DNA of 64,000 nucleotides from Ruegeria sp. HKCCD8929 (GTDB lineage Bacteria > Pseudomonadota > Alphaproteobacteria > Rhodobacterales > Rhodobacteraceae). Below the pieces are notes generated by a model. That model saw only the letters and a list, made by a program, of their open reading frames with translations. It searched no databases and was not told where the DNA came from. Shown here piece after piece: positions 7,743 to 16,808 of the stretch (its first letter is position 1; the number at the start of each line of letters is the position of its first letter). The position numbers and the translations under genes are program-made. Where the stretch lies: positions 124,001-188,000 of the forward strand of contig NZ_WPZY01000005.1 in the NCBI RefSeq assembly GCF_013031405.1, given 5' to 3'.

Positions 7743-8507
7743 TTAGTTGTTGCGGATCAGACGAAAGGCCGCAGAGGCGCCCCAACCGGCGGCGATAGCA
7801 ATGGCGAGCGACATCAGGCCATAGAGAATGGGCTGCTGCCGGGACATGGTGTAGAGAATACGCTCAAGCCCCACCTTGCGCACATCGATCGAGGTCGTGA
7901 AGTCGGAAACGACCATACCGCCACGGGTCAGGAAGATGCGCGCGCTGTATTCGCCTTCGGTCAGGTCCGCGGGCATTTCAATCGAGGTCCGGAACAAGGT
8001 CTGCTCGTCCACGGCAACGGTGTTCTCACGAATGGAATAAAGACGCGCGTTCTCGCGAATGCGCACCACCGCGTTGGCAAAGGATTGGGCGCCGCGAATA
8101 TGCATTGCCGCGCCCACCGACCGGATTGCCCGTTCTATGGAAACCCGGTGGCGCAAATCCTCGGTGTCGGTGATCGCCTCTTTGAACGGGGCGCTGGTGG
8201 CCACGGCGTAGAAGCTGGGCGCCGAATCCACCAGCACGCTGTCGGTGTTCACCCAGATGCCAAACTTCTTTTCCTTGCGGCGCACCAATACCGGCTCGGA
8301 CGGGCCGGATACGGCAACGATCACTTCCAGCGGGTCGCCTTCGGGGATCGGAGCCTCACGCTTGACGGCGCCAAAGATTAGGATCTCCGAGCCGTTGAAG
8401 TCGGCGGTGATGGCCACGCGGTCTTGGCTGAGGCCCAGCACGACCTGTTCCTCGACCGCAAAGGCGGGCAGGGCCACGAGGCAGAGAGCTGCAATCAGGC
8501 GCAACAT
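7743..8507 (-). CDS. Alph_Pro_TM (TIGR02186) family membrane-anchored protein
   Basis: This 254-residue protein has a signal peptide at 1-17 (MLRLIAALCLVALPAFA), a periplasmic beta-rich domain and a single C-terminal membrane helix near 228-249 (PILYGLMSLAIAIAAGWGA). I recognise the family as the alphaproteobacterial PF09608/TIGR02186 group, of unknown function. It starts 1 nt after the stop of the TSUP exporter gene, so the two are almost certainly one operon. A role as a periplasmic accessory of that transporter is inference. The convergent SDR gene ends 14 nt away. Confidence 0.8.
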   Translation of the reverse strand: MLRLIAALCLVALPAFAVEEQVVLGLSQDRVAITADFNGSEILIFGAVKREAPIPEGDPLEVIVAVSGPSEPVLVRRKEKKFGIWVNTDSVLVDSAPSFYAVATSAPFKEAITDTEDLRHRVSIERAIRSVGAAMHIRGAQSFANAVVRIRENARLYSIRENTVAVDEQTLFRTSIEMPADLTEGEYSARIFLTRGGMVVSDFTTSIDVRKVGLERILYTMSRQQPILYGLMSLAIAIAAGWGASAAFRLIRNN

Positions 8508-8508
8508 C

Positions 8509-9432
8509 TCAGTGCCCTCCTTCGGTGCCGAGCGAATAGAGCTCTGCCGGTTGCAGCAGCAGATCCAGCGCCAGCTTGCCGCAGACCACCAGAACCATCA
8601 GCGCCAGCAGAATGCGCAACTGTTCGGCCTTCATGCGTGCGCCGATCTGGGTGCCGATCTGCGCGCCGACCACGCCGCCAACCAGCAGCAGCACGGCCAG
8701 CACCACATCCACGGTAAAGTTTGTGGTCGCGTGCAGCATGGTGGTGAATGCGGTAACGAAGATGATCTGGAACAGCGATGTGCCCACCACAACCTTGGTC
8801 GGCATGCCCAGGATGTAGATCATTGCGGGCACCATGATGAAACCGCCACCGACGCCCATGATGGCCGACAGCACGCCCACGAACAGTCCCACGACCAGCG
8901 GAGGCAGCACCGAGATATACAGGCCCGAGGTTCGGAAGCGCATCTTGAACGGCAGTGCATGCACCCAGTTGCGCTGGCGGCGCTTGGGCGGCGGTGCGCC
9001 GTTGGCCTTGCGCGCCTTGCGGATCGCGTTGAGGCTTTCGATGAACATCAGCCCGCCGATGATGCCCAGGAACACCACGTAGCACAGCTTGACCAGCAGA
9101 TCGACCTGGCCGAGGCTCTTGAGATAGTTGAAGACCACGACCCCCAAGGCGGCCCCGGTCAGGCCGCCTACGAGCAGGACGCTCCCCATTCGCAAATCCA
9201 CAGTTCTTCGCCGGAAATGTGCCAGAACCCCGGAAAAGGACGAGGCGACGATCTGGTTCGCTTCGGTCGCCACAGCCACCGCAGGCGGAATTCCGATGAA
9301 AAACAGCAGTGGGGTCATCAGAAACCCACCGCCGACGCCAAACATGCCGGACAGAATCCCAACCATTCCCCCCAGCCCGAGCAGGAGGAAGGCGTTGACG
9401 GAAACTTCGGCGATTGGAAGGTAGATCTGCAT
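8509..9432 (-). CDS. TSUP (TauE/SafE) family sulfite/anion exporter
   Basis: This 307-residue integral membrane protein consists of two repeated TauE/SafE halves. Each has a Gly-rich turn: GMFGVGGGFLMTPLL in the first and AIMGVGGGFIMVPAM in the second. The family exports small organosulfur anions or sulfite across the inner membrane; the substrate here is not determined. I chose the ATG at 9432 (MQIYLPIAEVSVN) because AAGAGGA precedes it closely. An upstream extension in frame is less likely. It is the first gene of a two-gene operon with the Alph_Pro_TM protein. Confidence 0.85.
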   Translation of the reverse strand: MQIYLPIAEVSVNAFLLLGLGGMVGILSGMFGVGGGFLMTPLLFFIGIPPAVAVATEANQIVASSFSGVLAHFRRRTVDLRMGSVLLVGGLTGAALGVVVFNYLKSLGQVDLLVKLCYVVFLGIIGGLMFIESLNAIRKARKANGAPPPKRRQRNWVHALPFKMRFRTSGLYISVLPPLVVGLFVGVLSAIMGVGGGFIMVPAMIYILGMPTKVVVGTSLFQIIFVTAFTTMLHATTNFTVDVVLAVLLLVGGVVGAQIGTQIGARMKAEQLRILLALMVLVVCGKLALDLLLQPAELYSLGTEGGH

Positions 9433-9522
9433 GTTCCTCTTAGACCCGCTGAGAGGAACAAAATCAACTGCAATGCCGCTCTGCAGCGAACAGGACCGAT
9501 CTACCGTTTCCAACTGGCCTTA

Positions 9523-10488
9523 TCAGCGTTCCTTCACATAAGGCTCGCCGCCCGCGCGCGGTGGAATCGCCTTGCCGACAAAGCCTGCCAGAATCACGAC
9601 GGTCAGCACATATGGCAGCGCGTCCATGACCTGCACCGGGATCGTTACACCCCCCAGGTCGATATTCTGGAATCGCAACGCCACCGCCTGCAGCAGACCG
9701 AACAACAGGCATGCGCCCATGGCCTGCCAGGGCCGCCATTTGGCAAAGATCAGCGCCGCCAGCGCGATAAAGCCGCGGCCTGCCGTCATGTCCTTGACGA
9801 AACCCGCCTGCAAGGCCGTCGCCAGATAGGCGCCCGCGATCCCGCACAGCACGCCGCAGATCGCCACGGCGGCATAGCGCAGACCCACAACCGAAACCCC
9901 TGCGGTATCTACAGCGGCCGGGTTCTCACCAACGGCGCGTAGGCGCAGGCCGAACCGGGTGCGGTAGAGAACCCACCAGGTCGCGGGCACCGCAAGCAGG
10001 GCCACATAGACCAGGATCGAATGACCCGACAACAGCTCGGAATAGATGGGCCCAATGACAGGCACGTCACTCAGCGCATCGGCAAACGGCCACTTGATGG
10101 GTGGGAAGCGGCCTCCGCCGAACAGCGAGGGGGTGCGCCCGCCCTGCTGGAACCAGTCCTGCGCCACCAGAACGGTCATGCCCGCCGCCAGAAAGTTGAT
10201 CGCCACGCCCGAGATCAGTTGATTGCCCCGGAAGGTGATCGAGGCCAGCCCGTGCAGCCCGCTCAGCAGCAGCGAGGATGCGATGCCGGCCAGCAGGCCC
10301 AGCCAGACCGAGCCGCTGACGGCAGCGATTGCAGCCGAGAAGAACGCGGCCATCAGCATCTTGCCCTCAAGGCCAATGTCGAAAATGCCCGCCCGCTCGG
10401 AATAGAGGCCCGCCAGACAGGCCAGCAACAGCGGCGTGGCCAAACGGATCGTCGAATCGAATATCTGGATAAGCGTCAGGAAATCCAT
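9523..10488 (-). CDS. ABC transporter permease, BMP/nucleoside type (second permease)
   Basis: This 321-residue permease belongs to the BPD_transp_2 family that partners with BMP substrate-binding proteins (YufQ-like). The N-terminus has the family signature PLLLACLAGLYSERAGIFDIGLEGKML, and later segments carry GENPAAVDTAGVSV, which is the cytoplasmic coupling loop. About eight to nine membrane segments are visible. Its first base overlaps the last base of the upstream permease gene. It is the last gene in the importer operon. The substrate class, probably purine nucleosides or bases, is inferred from family. Confidence 0.9.
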   Translation of the reverse strand: MDFLTLIQIFDSTIRLATPLLLACLAGLYSERAGIFDIGLEGKMLMAAFFSAAIAAVSGSVWLGLLAGIASSLLLSGLHGLASITFRGNQLISGVAINFLAAGMTVLVAQDWFQQGGRTPSLFGGGRFPPIKWPFADALSDVPVIGPIYSELLSGHSILVYVALLAVPATWWVLYRTRFGLRLRAVGENPAAVDTAGVSVVGLRYAAVAICGVLCGIAGAYLATALQAGFVKDMTAGRGFIALAALIFAKWRPWQAMGACLLFGLLQAVALRFQNIDLGGVTIPVQVMDALPYVLTVVILAGFVGKAIPPRAGGEPYVKER

Positions 10489-11582
10489 CAGGCAGACCCT
10501 TTCCGCAGGCTGAGGAACAGTTTCTCAAGCGGTGTCCGCACCATGTTGTCCAGCGCGCCCGTGAACAGGATCACCAGCGCCTGGATCACAACGATCAGTT
10601 CACGCGGGATCGACGTCCAGAGCGCAAGCTCGGCGCCGCCCTGATAGAGGAAGCCAAACAGAATCGCGGCCAGGAACACGCCAAACGGATGGCTGCGTCC
10701 CATCAGCGCCACGGCAATACCGATGAAACCGGCGCCCTCGGTCGAGTTCAGCACCAGCCGCTCGGCCTCGCCCATCACGTTGTTGATGGCCATCAGCCCG
10801 GCCAGCGCGCCCGAGATCAGCATGGCGACGATGGTAATGCGCACGGGCGAGATGCCTGCATAGACCGCACCGGTCTCGGTTTTGCCGTAGGACCGAATCT
10901 CATATCCCAGACGGGTGCGCCAGATCAGCGCCCAGACCACGAAACAGGCGAGTATCGCCACCAGCAACGAAATATTGGCCGGGGCCGCCTTTGAGAAATT
11001 GATGCCGATCGGGGCCAGCAGTTCGTGCAATGTCGGCAGATGCACGGTTTCTGAGAACCGCGCCGTCGCCGGGTCCATCGACCCTTCGGGCCGCATCACG
11101 TTAACCAGCATGTAGTTCAGGAAAGCCGCGGCAATAAAGTTGAACATGATCGTGGTGATCACGATATGACTGCCGCGCTTGGCCTGCAGATAGGCGGGGA
11201 TCGCCGCCCAGGCAGCGCCAAACATCATGGATGCGGCACAGGCGGCCAGCAGGGCGATGCTCCAATGCGGCCAGTCGACATAAAGGCAGACAATCGCAAC
11301 GCCCAAACCGCCCAGCATGGCCTGACCTTCGCCGCCGATGTTGAACATGCGCGCATGAAAGGCCACAGCGACCGCCAGGCCGGTGAACATGAAATTGGTG
11401 GCGTAGTAGAGCGTATAGCCCCAGCCGTATGTTGATCCCAATGCGCCGGTGACCATCAGGTTCACCGCCTCGGCCGGGTTTTCACCGATGGCAAGGATGA
11501 CCAGCGCCGACAAGATCGCGGCCAGCAGCAGGCTGATCAGCGGAATCAGCACCACATCGGCCCATTTGGGCATCTTGTCCAT
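10488..11582 (-). CDS. ABC transporter permease, BMP/nucleoside type (first permease)
   Basis: This 364-residue inner-membrane permease is the YufP-like partner of the permease downstream. It contains FTGLAVAVAFHARMFNIGGEGQAMLGG, the family's conserved first-half motif, and the coupling loop SYGKTETGAVYAGIS. Both gene junctions overlap by one base, showing tight translational coupling with the ATPase gene before it and the second permease after it. Together the two permeases would form the heterodimeric channel of the importer. Confidence 0.9.
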   Translation of the reverse strand: MDKMPKWADVVLIPLISLLLAAILSALVILAIGENPAEAVNLMVTGALGSTYGWGYTLYYATNFMFTGLAVAVAFHARMFNIGGEGQAMLGGLGVAIVCLYVDWPHWSIALLAACAASMMFGAAWAAIPAYLQAKRGSHIVITTIMFNFIAAAFLNYMLVNVMRPEGSMDPATARFSETVHLPTLHELLAPIGINFSKAAPANISLLVAILACFVVWALIWRTRLGYEIRSYGKTETGAVYAGISPVRITIVAMLISGALAGLMAINNVMGEAERLVLNSTEGAGFIGIAVALMGRSHPFGVFLAAILFGFLYQGGAELALWTSIPRELIVVIQALVILFTGALDNMVRTPLEKLFLSLRKGSA

Positions 11583-13111
11583 TATGCGGCCTCCCCGGCT
11601 ACACCGGCCATCAGCAGGCCCAGTTCTTTTTCATCCGTTTCATGGGGCAGACGCTCACCCATGATATGTCCATCAAACATCACCGCGATCCGATCCGACA
11701 GCGAGAAGATTTCCTCAAGTTCCACCGAGACCAGCAGCACAGCCTTGCCCTGATCGCGCAGGGCAACGATTTGCTTGTGAATGAATTCGATCGCACCGAT
11801 ATCCACACCGCGCGTTGGTTGTCCGACCAGCAACAGGTCCGGGTTGCGCTCGATCTCGCGCGCGACGACGATTTTCTGTTGGTTTCCGCCCGAAAAATTC
11901 TTGGCCGACAGCCAGGCATCGGGCGGGCGCACGTCGAACTTTTCGATCTTGCGCTCGGTGTCGGCACGCAAGGCGGCGTTGTCCATAAAGATGCCGCGCT
12001 GATACGCCGGATCGCGGTGGTAGCCGAAGGCAACGTTTTCCCAGGCGTGAAAATCCATCACCAGACCCTCGCGCTGCCGGTCCTCGGGGACATGGGCAAT
12101 GTGCTGAGCACGCCGGGCCTGTCCGTCGGATCCCGCTCCGCTGAGCGCAAGCGGCGCGCCGTTGAGCCTGATCGTGCCAACGCCGGTTCGCATGCCGCCA
12201 AGAACCTCAAGCAGTTCCGACTGGCCATTGCCGGCGACACCGGCGATACCGACGATTTCACCCGCGCGGACGGTCAGGTCGATGCCCTTCACCCGTTCCA
12301 CGCCATTCTCGTCCGTGACCCGCAGGTTCTCGATTTCGAGGATGGGTTTGCCGGGCTGTGCGGGAACCTTGTCAACCTGCAGCAGCACCTTGCGACCCAC
12401 CATCAGCTCGGCCAGATGCTCGGGGTTGGTCTCAGAGGTTTTGACCGTTGCCGTCATCTGGCCGCGCCGCATCACCGATACCGTGTCGGTTGCCTCCATG
12501 ATCTCGCGCAGTTTGTGGGTGATCAGGATGATCGTCTTACCCTCTTCCCGCAGACGGTCGAGGATGCGGAACAACTGATCCGCCTCGGCCGGGGTCAGCA
12601 CGCCGGTGGGTTCGTCCAGAATCAGGATCTCGGCCTGGCGGTAGAGCGCCTTGAGGATTTCCACCCGCTGCTGCATGCCCACGCCAAGCTCTTCGATCAC
12701 CGCGTCGGGATCGACGTTCAGCCCATATTCCTTTTCCAACTCCAGCAGCGTTTTGCGCGCTTTCGAGAGCGAGGGTTTCAGCAGCCCGCCATCCTCGGCG
12801 CCCAGAATGATGTTCTCCAGCACGGTGAAGTTCTCGACCAGCTTGAAATGCTGGAACACCATGCCAATGCCCGCCGCAATTGCGGCCTGACTGTCGGGGA
12901 TCTCGGTCTTGTTGCCGTTGATCCAGATCTCGCCCTTGTCGGCCTTGTAGAAGCCATAGAGGATGCTCATCAGCGTGGATTTGCCCGCGCCGTTCTCACC
13001 GATAATCCCGTGGATCGTGCCGGGGGCGACGCTGATGGAAATGTCCTTGTTGGCCTGAACTGGCCCGAAGGATTTAGAAATGCCTTTCAGCTCGATGGCG
13101 GGGGCTGTCAC
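11582..13111 (-). CDS. ABC transporter ATP-binding protein with two nucleotide-binding domains
   Basis: This 509-residue ATPase is of the sugar/nucleoside (RbsA/YufO) type. The first domain has Walker A GENGAGKST at 38-46, the atypical signature VGMQQRVEI and Walker B ILILDEPTGVL. The second has a degenerate P-loop, GVAGNGQSE without the lysine, and the signature FSGGNQQKIVV, the usual asymmetry in this family. It powers import through the two permeases. Its start overlaps the preceding SnoaL-like gene by 4 nt. Confidence 0.94.
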   Translation of the reverse strand: MTAPAIELKGISKSFGPVQANKDISISVAPGTIHGIIGENGAGKSTLMSILYGFYKADKGEIWINGNKTEIPDSQAAIAAGIGMVFQHFKLVENFTVLENIILGAEDGGLLKPSLSKARKTLLELEKEYGLNVDPDAVIEELGVGMQQRVEILKALYRQAEILILDEPTGVLTPAEADQLFRILDRLREEGKTIILITHKLREIMEATDTVSVMRRGQMTATVKTSETNPEHLAELMVGRKVLLQVDKVPAQPGKPILEIENLRVTDENGVERVKGIDLTVRAGEIVGIAGVAGNGQSELLEVLGGMRTGVGTIRLNGAPLALSGAGSDGQARRAQHIAHVPEDRQREGLVMDFHAWENVAFGYHRDPAYQRGIFMDNAALRADTERKIEKFDVRPPDAWLSAKNFSGGNQQKIVVAREIERNPDLLLVGQPTRGVDIGAIEFIHKQIVALRDQGKAVLLVSVELEEIFSLSDRIAVMFDGHIMGERLPHETDEKELGLLMAGVAGEAA

Positions 13112-13461
13112 TCGGGCTCTCCCATGCCTGGAAAACCGATCAGCCGCACCACCTTGCCGTCTTCGAGATCGGCAAAATACTGGCCGCGCACCATGAGCGC
13201 GCCATCCTTAAGGAAATCCACCGTGGCGCGGGCATGGCCGCGATGTTCCGAGATGTGGACCACCTTGGCGCTGGCACCGGGCATCATCTCGCCGAACATG
13301 GCGATATAGGCCAGGTAGGCGTCACGGCCCTGCACGGGCTCGGGTGCGTTTGGATCGGAATAGTAGAAGTTGGGCCCGATGGCCGCGTCCGTCTTTTCGG
13401 CACGGCCCTCGGGCGACGGATCGCCCCAGGCCGCGAACAGAGTATGAATACAATCCGTCAT
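13108..13461 (-). CDS. SnoaL/NTF2-like domain protein inside the importer operon
   Basis: This 117-residue single-domain protein of the SnoaL/NTF2-like fold has a short N-terminal helix (MTDCIHTLFAAW), FYYSDPNAPEPVQGRDAYLAYI and the closing strand KVVRLIGFPG. Proteins of this fold act as small ligand-binding proteins or isomerases/hydrolases. It starts 17 nt after the substrate-binding protein gene and overlaps the ATPase start by 4 nt, so it is transcribed with the importer. Its function is unknown; processing of the imported compound is one speculative possibility. Confidence 0.75.
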   Translation of the reverse strand: MTDCIHTLFAAWGDPSPEGRAEKTDAAIGPNFYYSDPNAPEPVQGRDAYLAYIAMFGEMMPGASAKVVHISEHRGHARATVDFLKDGALMVRGQYFADLEDGKVVRLIGFPGMGEPE

Positions 13462-13478
13462 GGCCTGAGGCTTTCTGC

Positions 13479-14477
13479 TTAGAAGCTCAGCGCGGGGCAG
13501 CTGTCGTTTTCGTAGTAGCTGACCACGTTGACTTCACCGTCGATGATCTTCTGGCGGGCGTCGTCCACCGCGGCCTTCATCTCATCCGAGATCAGCGGCG
13601 CGTTGTTGTTGTCCAGCGCATAGCCCACACCTTCTTCGGCCAGGCCGAGCGTGAACACACCGGTTTCCAGATTTTCGCCTGCCGTCATGGCATCGTAGAC
13701 GGCCACGTCCACGCGTTTGAGCATCGAGGTCAGGACCTTGCCCGGATGCAGGTGGTTCTGGTTGCTGTCGACGCCGATGGACAGAACGCCCTCATCAGCA
13801 GCGGTTTGGAGCACGCCCACACCGGTACCGCCAGCTGCCGCATAGACCACGTCAGCGCCCTGGCTGATCTGTGCCTTGGTCAGTTCCGATCCCTTCACCG
13901 GGTCGTTCCATGCCGCCGGGGTGGTGCCGGTCATGTTGGCGATGATCTTGACGTCGGGGTTCACGGCCTTGGCGCCCTGCGCGTAGCCGCAGCCAAAGTG
14001 CCGGATCAGCGGAATGTCCATCCCGCCGACAAAGCCCACGGTGCCCGATTTCGAGGCCAGCGCGGCCAGCATGCCGACCAGATACGAGCCTTCATGCTCG
14101 GCAAAGCCGATCTGCCGGATATTCGGCGCGTCCAGCCAGGTCACGTCAACCGCGACGAACTTGGTGTCGGGATAATCGGCGGCAACAGCGCTCAGCGGAT
14201 CGGCCATGGCAAAGCCCATGGTGATCACGGGGTTGGCGCCGGCCTCAGCAAAGCGGCGCAGGGCCTGCTCGCGCTGGGCTTCGGACTGCAGCTCGATCTC
14301 GCGGAAGCTGTTGCCGGTCTCATCGGCCCAACGCTTGGCACCGTTATACGCGGCTTCGTTGAACGATTTGTCGAACTTGCCGCCCAGATCGAAGATCAGC
14401 GCAGGCTCGGCCAGGGCGGCGCCTGCGGTCAGAGCTACTGCAGCGGCGGCCCCCATCAGGGATTTCATTAGAGTCAT
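13479..14477 (-). CDS. BMP-family ABC transporter substrate-binding protein
   Basis: This 332-residue periplasmic protein has a Sec signal peptide at about 1-23 and begins EPALIFDLGGKFDKSFNEAAYNGAKRW, the hallmark of the basic membrane protein (BMP/Med) family that binds nucleosides or related molecules. There is no lipobox cysteine, so it is likely soluble in the periplasm. GGGAG lies 6 nt before the ATG at 14477, favouring that start over the ATG nine bases downstream. It is the first gene of a five-gene importer operon. A weak inverted repeat (GGTCAA/TTGACC, 14587-14605) lies upstream. Confidence 0.93.
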   Translation of the reverse strand: MTLMKSLMGAAAAVALTAGAALAEPALIFDLGGKFDKSFNEAAYNGAKRWADETGNSFREIELQSEAQREQALRRFAEAGANPVITMGFAMADPLSAVAADYPDTKFVAVDVTWLDAPNIRQIGFAEHEGSYLVGMLAALASKSGTVGFVGGMDIPLIRHFGCGYAQGAKAVNPDVKIIANMTGTTPAAWNDPVKGSELTKAQISQGADVVYAAAGGTGVGVLQTAADEGVLSIGVDSNQNHLHPGKVLTSMLKRVDVAVYDAMTAGENLETGVFTLGLAEEGVGYALDNNNAPLISDEMKAAVDDARQKIIDGEVNVVSYYENDSCPALSF

Positions 14478-14633
14478 TTTTCACTCCCGTTGGTTTTATC
14501 GTTTGGTGCAAGAGACAGGGCCAAACCCCGCTCACGCGAGCATTACTGCTGTGATGCTGGCAATTAAGGCCGCTTGCGGCGCGCAGGGTCAACCGCTTTT
14601 TGACCGGATGGTCCGAGATTCAGCGGCTTGCCG

Positions 14634-15047
14634 TCAGGGCAGGCCGCGTTCCATCAGTATCGCGTCCACGTTCTCCCCGCCTGCGCGCCGGTAATAGCTC
14701 GGGCGCCGACCGCAGGGCGCATAGCCGCAGCGTTGGTAGAGGGCAATGCCGGGCGCGTTGTCCGCAGCCACGTCCAGAAAGGCGCGGGTAGCACCTCGTT
14801 CGGCGGCTTCGGCCTGCCACTCGGACATGCAGCGCCGCGCAAGGCCCCGCCGCTGGTGGTCAGGATGGGTGGCGATGGTCAGCAGTTCCGCCTCATCCGC
14901 GATGATCTGGACAAGCGCAAAACAATCCACATTACCAATGGGATAGGTGAATCTGTTTGCCAGAAGATCGGCGAATTCATCCGCCGTCCACGGGCGCGAC
15001 TGGGTAAAGGCCGCCACATGCGTTGCGGCCATCTCCTCGGGTGTCAT
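14634..15047 (-). CDS. rimI: ribosomal-protein alanine N-acetyltransferase RimI-like
   Basis: This 137-residue GNAT-fold acetyltransferase has the acetyl-CoA binding segment LLTIATHPDHQRRGLARRCM and a C-terminal LYQRCGYAPCGRRPSYY, both typical of RimI. RimI acetylates the N-terminus of ribosomal protein S18 in enterobacteria; the target here is inferred. Its start overlaps the tsaB stop by 4 nt, and the tsaB-rimI pairing is common in bacteria, which supports the assignment. The BMP importer operon lies downstream on the same strand after about 155 nt. Confidence 0.88.
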   Translation of the reverse strand: MTPEEMAATHVAAFTQSRPWTADEFADLLANRFTYPIGNVDCFALVQIIADEAELLTIATHPDHQRRGLARRCMSEWQAEAAERGATRAFLDVAADNAPGIALYQRCGYAPCGRRPSYYRRAGGENVDAILMERGLP

Positions 15048-15634
15048 CCGTCCAGCAGCACCGGCGGCACATCGCGCGACGGCGCGGCGTCTGCCGGGCG
15101 GACATAGAGCGGGGCGGGGGGCTGAGTCGTGTCCTGCCAGCGGGTCGCGGCCAGACGGGCAATCGCCTCGACCAACACGCCCGGGTCGTTTTGCGTGTAG
15201 AGATTCCCGAGCGATTCTGCGTCGGCCAGGGGCAAAAGGGCAGGGCTGCCCTCGGCAGGCTGGACATAAACCTGCTCACGCGGGGCCGGGATGATGGGCA
15301 GGTGACCGGCTGGGGCGGTGAAAGCGCGCGCCTCGAATCCGGTGATGCCAACGGCAGGAATGCCGAGACCCAGAGCCAGCCCGCGCGCCGCCGAGACCGA
15401 GATGCGAATCCCGGTGAAATTGCCCGGGCCCTCGCCCACGCCGATGGCCGACAGATCGCGCCAGGTCGTGCCTTGCCCGGCCAGAACCTCTTCGAGCAGT
15501 GGCATCAGCCGCTCGGCCTGTCCGCGCGACATGTCCTCGGTGCGGGAGGCGATAATCTCGCCCCCCCGCAACAAAGCGGCCGCGCAATGCGCGGCCGATG
15601 TGTCGAATCCCAGAATCAGGGTATCAGACGGCAA
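15044..15634 (-). CDS. tsaB: tRNA threonylcarbamoyladenosine biosynthesis protein TsaB
   Basis: This 196-residue ASKHA-fold protein is needed for the universal t6A37 modification of ANN-decoding tRNAs, acting with TsaD, TsaE and TsaC. The phosphate-binding start ILGFDTSAAHCAAAL and the conserved GEGPGNFTGIRISVSAARGLA are clear. It overlaps nfuA by 11 nt at its start and rimI by 4 nt at its end, so the three genes appear translationally coupled. Its length is slightly below the E. coli protein (231), which is normal for alphaproteobacteria. Confidence 0.93.
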   Translation of the reverse strand: MPSDTLILGFDTSAAHCAAALLRGGEIIASRTEDMSRGQAERLMPLLEEVLAGQGTTWRDLSAIGVGEGPGNFTGIRISVSAARGLALGLGIPAVGITGFEARAFTAPAGHLPIIPAPREQVYVQPAEGSPALLPLADAESLGNLYTQNDPGVLVEAIARLAATRWQDTTQPPAPLYVRPADAAPSRDVPPVLLDG

Positions 15635-16187
15635 CGGGGCGCACCTCGGTCACTTCGGGGATGTAGTGACGCAGCAGGTTCTCGATTCCCATCTTCAGCG
15701 TGAGTGTCGAGGACGGGCAGCCCGCGCACGCGCCCTGCATGTGCAGGTAGACCACGCCGCGGTCAAAACCGTGAAAGGTGATGTCGCCGCCATCCTGCGC
15801 CACTGCCGGGCGCACGCGGCTGTCCAGCAAATCTTTGATCTGGTTGACAATTTCGGAATCCTCGCCCGAGTGCTCGGCATGACCGGACGCGGTCTGCGCA
15901 CCGTCGCCCATCACCGGCTGGCCGGACTGGTAATGCTCCATCACAGCGCCGAGAATCGCGGGTTTGATGTGGTCCCACTCCACGGCATCGGCCTTGGTGA
16001 CGGTCACAAAGTCATTGCCGAAGAACACGCCGGTGACACCGTTCACCGCAAAAATGCGCGCTGCCAGCGGCGATTTCGTTGCCGTTTCGGAAGACGGGAA
16101 ATCGGCGGTACCCACCTCCAGAACCGTCTGGCCGGGCAGGAATTTCAGCGTTGCCGGGTTCGGCGTCGATTCGGTCTGGATGAACAT
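15624..16187 (-). CDS. NfuA-like iron-sulfur cluster carrier (NifU domain)
   Basis: This 187-residue protein has an N-terminal Nfu_N domain (FIQTESTPNPATLKFLPG) and a C-terminal NifU domain. The CxxC motif binding a bridging Fe-S cluster is C154 and C157 (GACAGCPSS). It delivers clusters to apo-enzymes in the cytoplasm. The ATG at 16187 is preceded by a GGAGT-like site. Its 3' end overlaps tsaB by 11 nt. Both domains are intact. Confidence 0.93.
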   Translation of the reverse strand: MFIQTESTPNPATLKFLPGQTVLEVGTADFPSSETATKSPLAARIFAVNGVTGVFFGNDFVTVTKADAVEWDHIKPAILGAVMEHYQSGQPVMGDGAQTASGHAEHSGEDSEIVNQIKDLLDSRVRPAVAQDGGDITFHGFDRGVVYLHMQGACAGCPSSTLTLKMGIENLLRHYIPEVTEVRPVAV

Positions 16188-16279
16188 GGCGGGACTCCGT
16201 GGTGATTGACTTGGATATGCGCCGTTCAGCGCCCCAAGTCAAGAGTTTGGAATGATTCTAAAAGTGGTGGAGACCCGGC

Positions 16280-16735
16280 TCAGGTGATCTCTTCCAGCTT
16301 CTCCTTGCTCAGATCGCCCGGCACGATCGTGACCGGAATCGGCAGGCTGCCGGAATTGCGAGAGAGCTGGGTGACGAGCGGCCCCGGGCCCTTCTTGTCG
16401 GTTCCGGCCCCCAGAACCAGAACCCCGATTTCCGGGTCGTCCTGAACATAGTTGATGATTTCCGGCACTGGCTCACCCTCGCGGATGATCAGTTCAGGCT
16501 CAATCTGCTGCTTGTCGCGCATCCATTTGGCGAAGACCTCGAAATGCGCGTGAATGCGCTCGCGCGCCTCTTCGCGCATGACTTCGCCAACGCCGATCCA
16601 GTGGTTGAACTCGTCTGGCGGGATGATCGACAGCACGGCCACGCCACCGCCCGTATGCGATGCGCGCATGGCCGCAAAACGCATGGCGTTCAGGCATTCA
16701 CGGCTGTCATCGAGGACGACAAGAAACTTACGCAT
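16280..16735 (-). CDS. universal stress protein (UspA family)
   Basis: This 151-residue cytoplasmic protein of the UspA fold begins RKFLVVLDDSRECLNAMRFAAMRA and has a nucleotide-loop-like GAGTDKKGPGPLV near the C-terminus, resembling the ATP-binding G-x2-G-x9-S/T type. AAGGA lies 5 nt before the ATG at 16735; an ATG six bases further upstream overlaps this ribosome-binding site and is less likely. The gene stands alone between nfuA and the aminotransferase. Its specific role is not evident. Confidence 0.88.
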   Translation of the reverse strand: MRKFLVVLDDSRECLNAMRFAAMRASHTGGGVAVLSIIPPDEFNHWIGVGEVMREEARERIHAHFEVFAKWMRDKQQIEPELIIREGEPVPEIINYVQDDPEIGVLVLGAGTDKKGPGPLVTQLSRNSGSLPIPVTIVPGDLSKEKLEEIT

Positions 16736-16808
16736 AAGCATCCTTTCTGTTTCGCCGGATCATGCCTGACCATGCGGCGACTGACAATGATGACGTTCGT
16801 CCGCAGGT

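Noticed and set aside
8245-13309. Long plus-strand open frames opposite the exporter and ABC importer genes
   Set aside because: They lie entirely antisense to well-recognised minus-strand genes and have shadow composition (His, Gln, Arg rich), as expected in high-G+C DNA.
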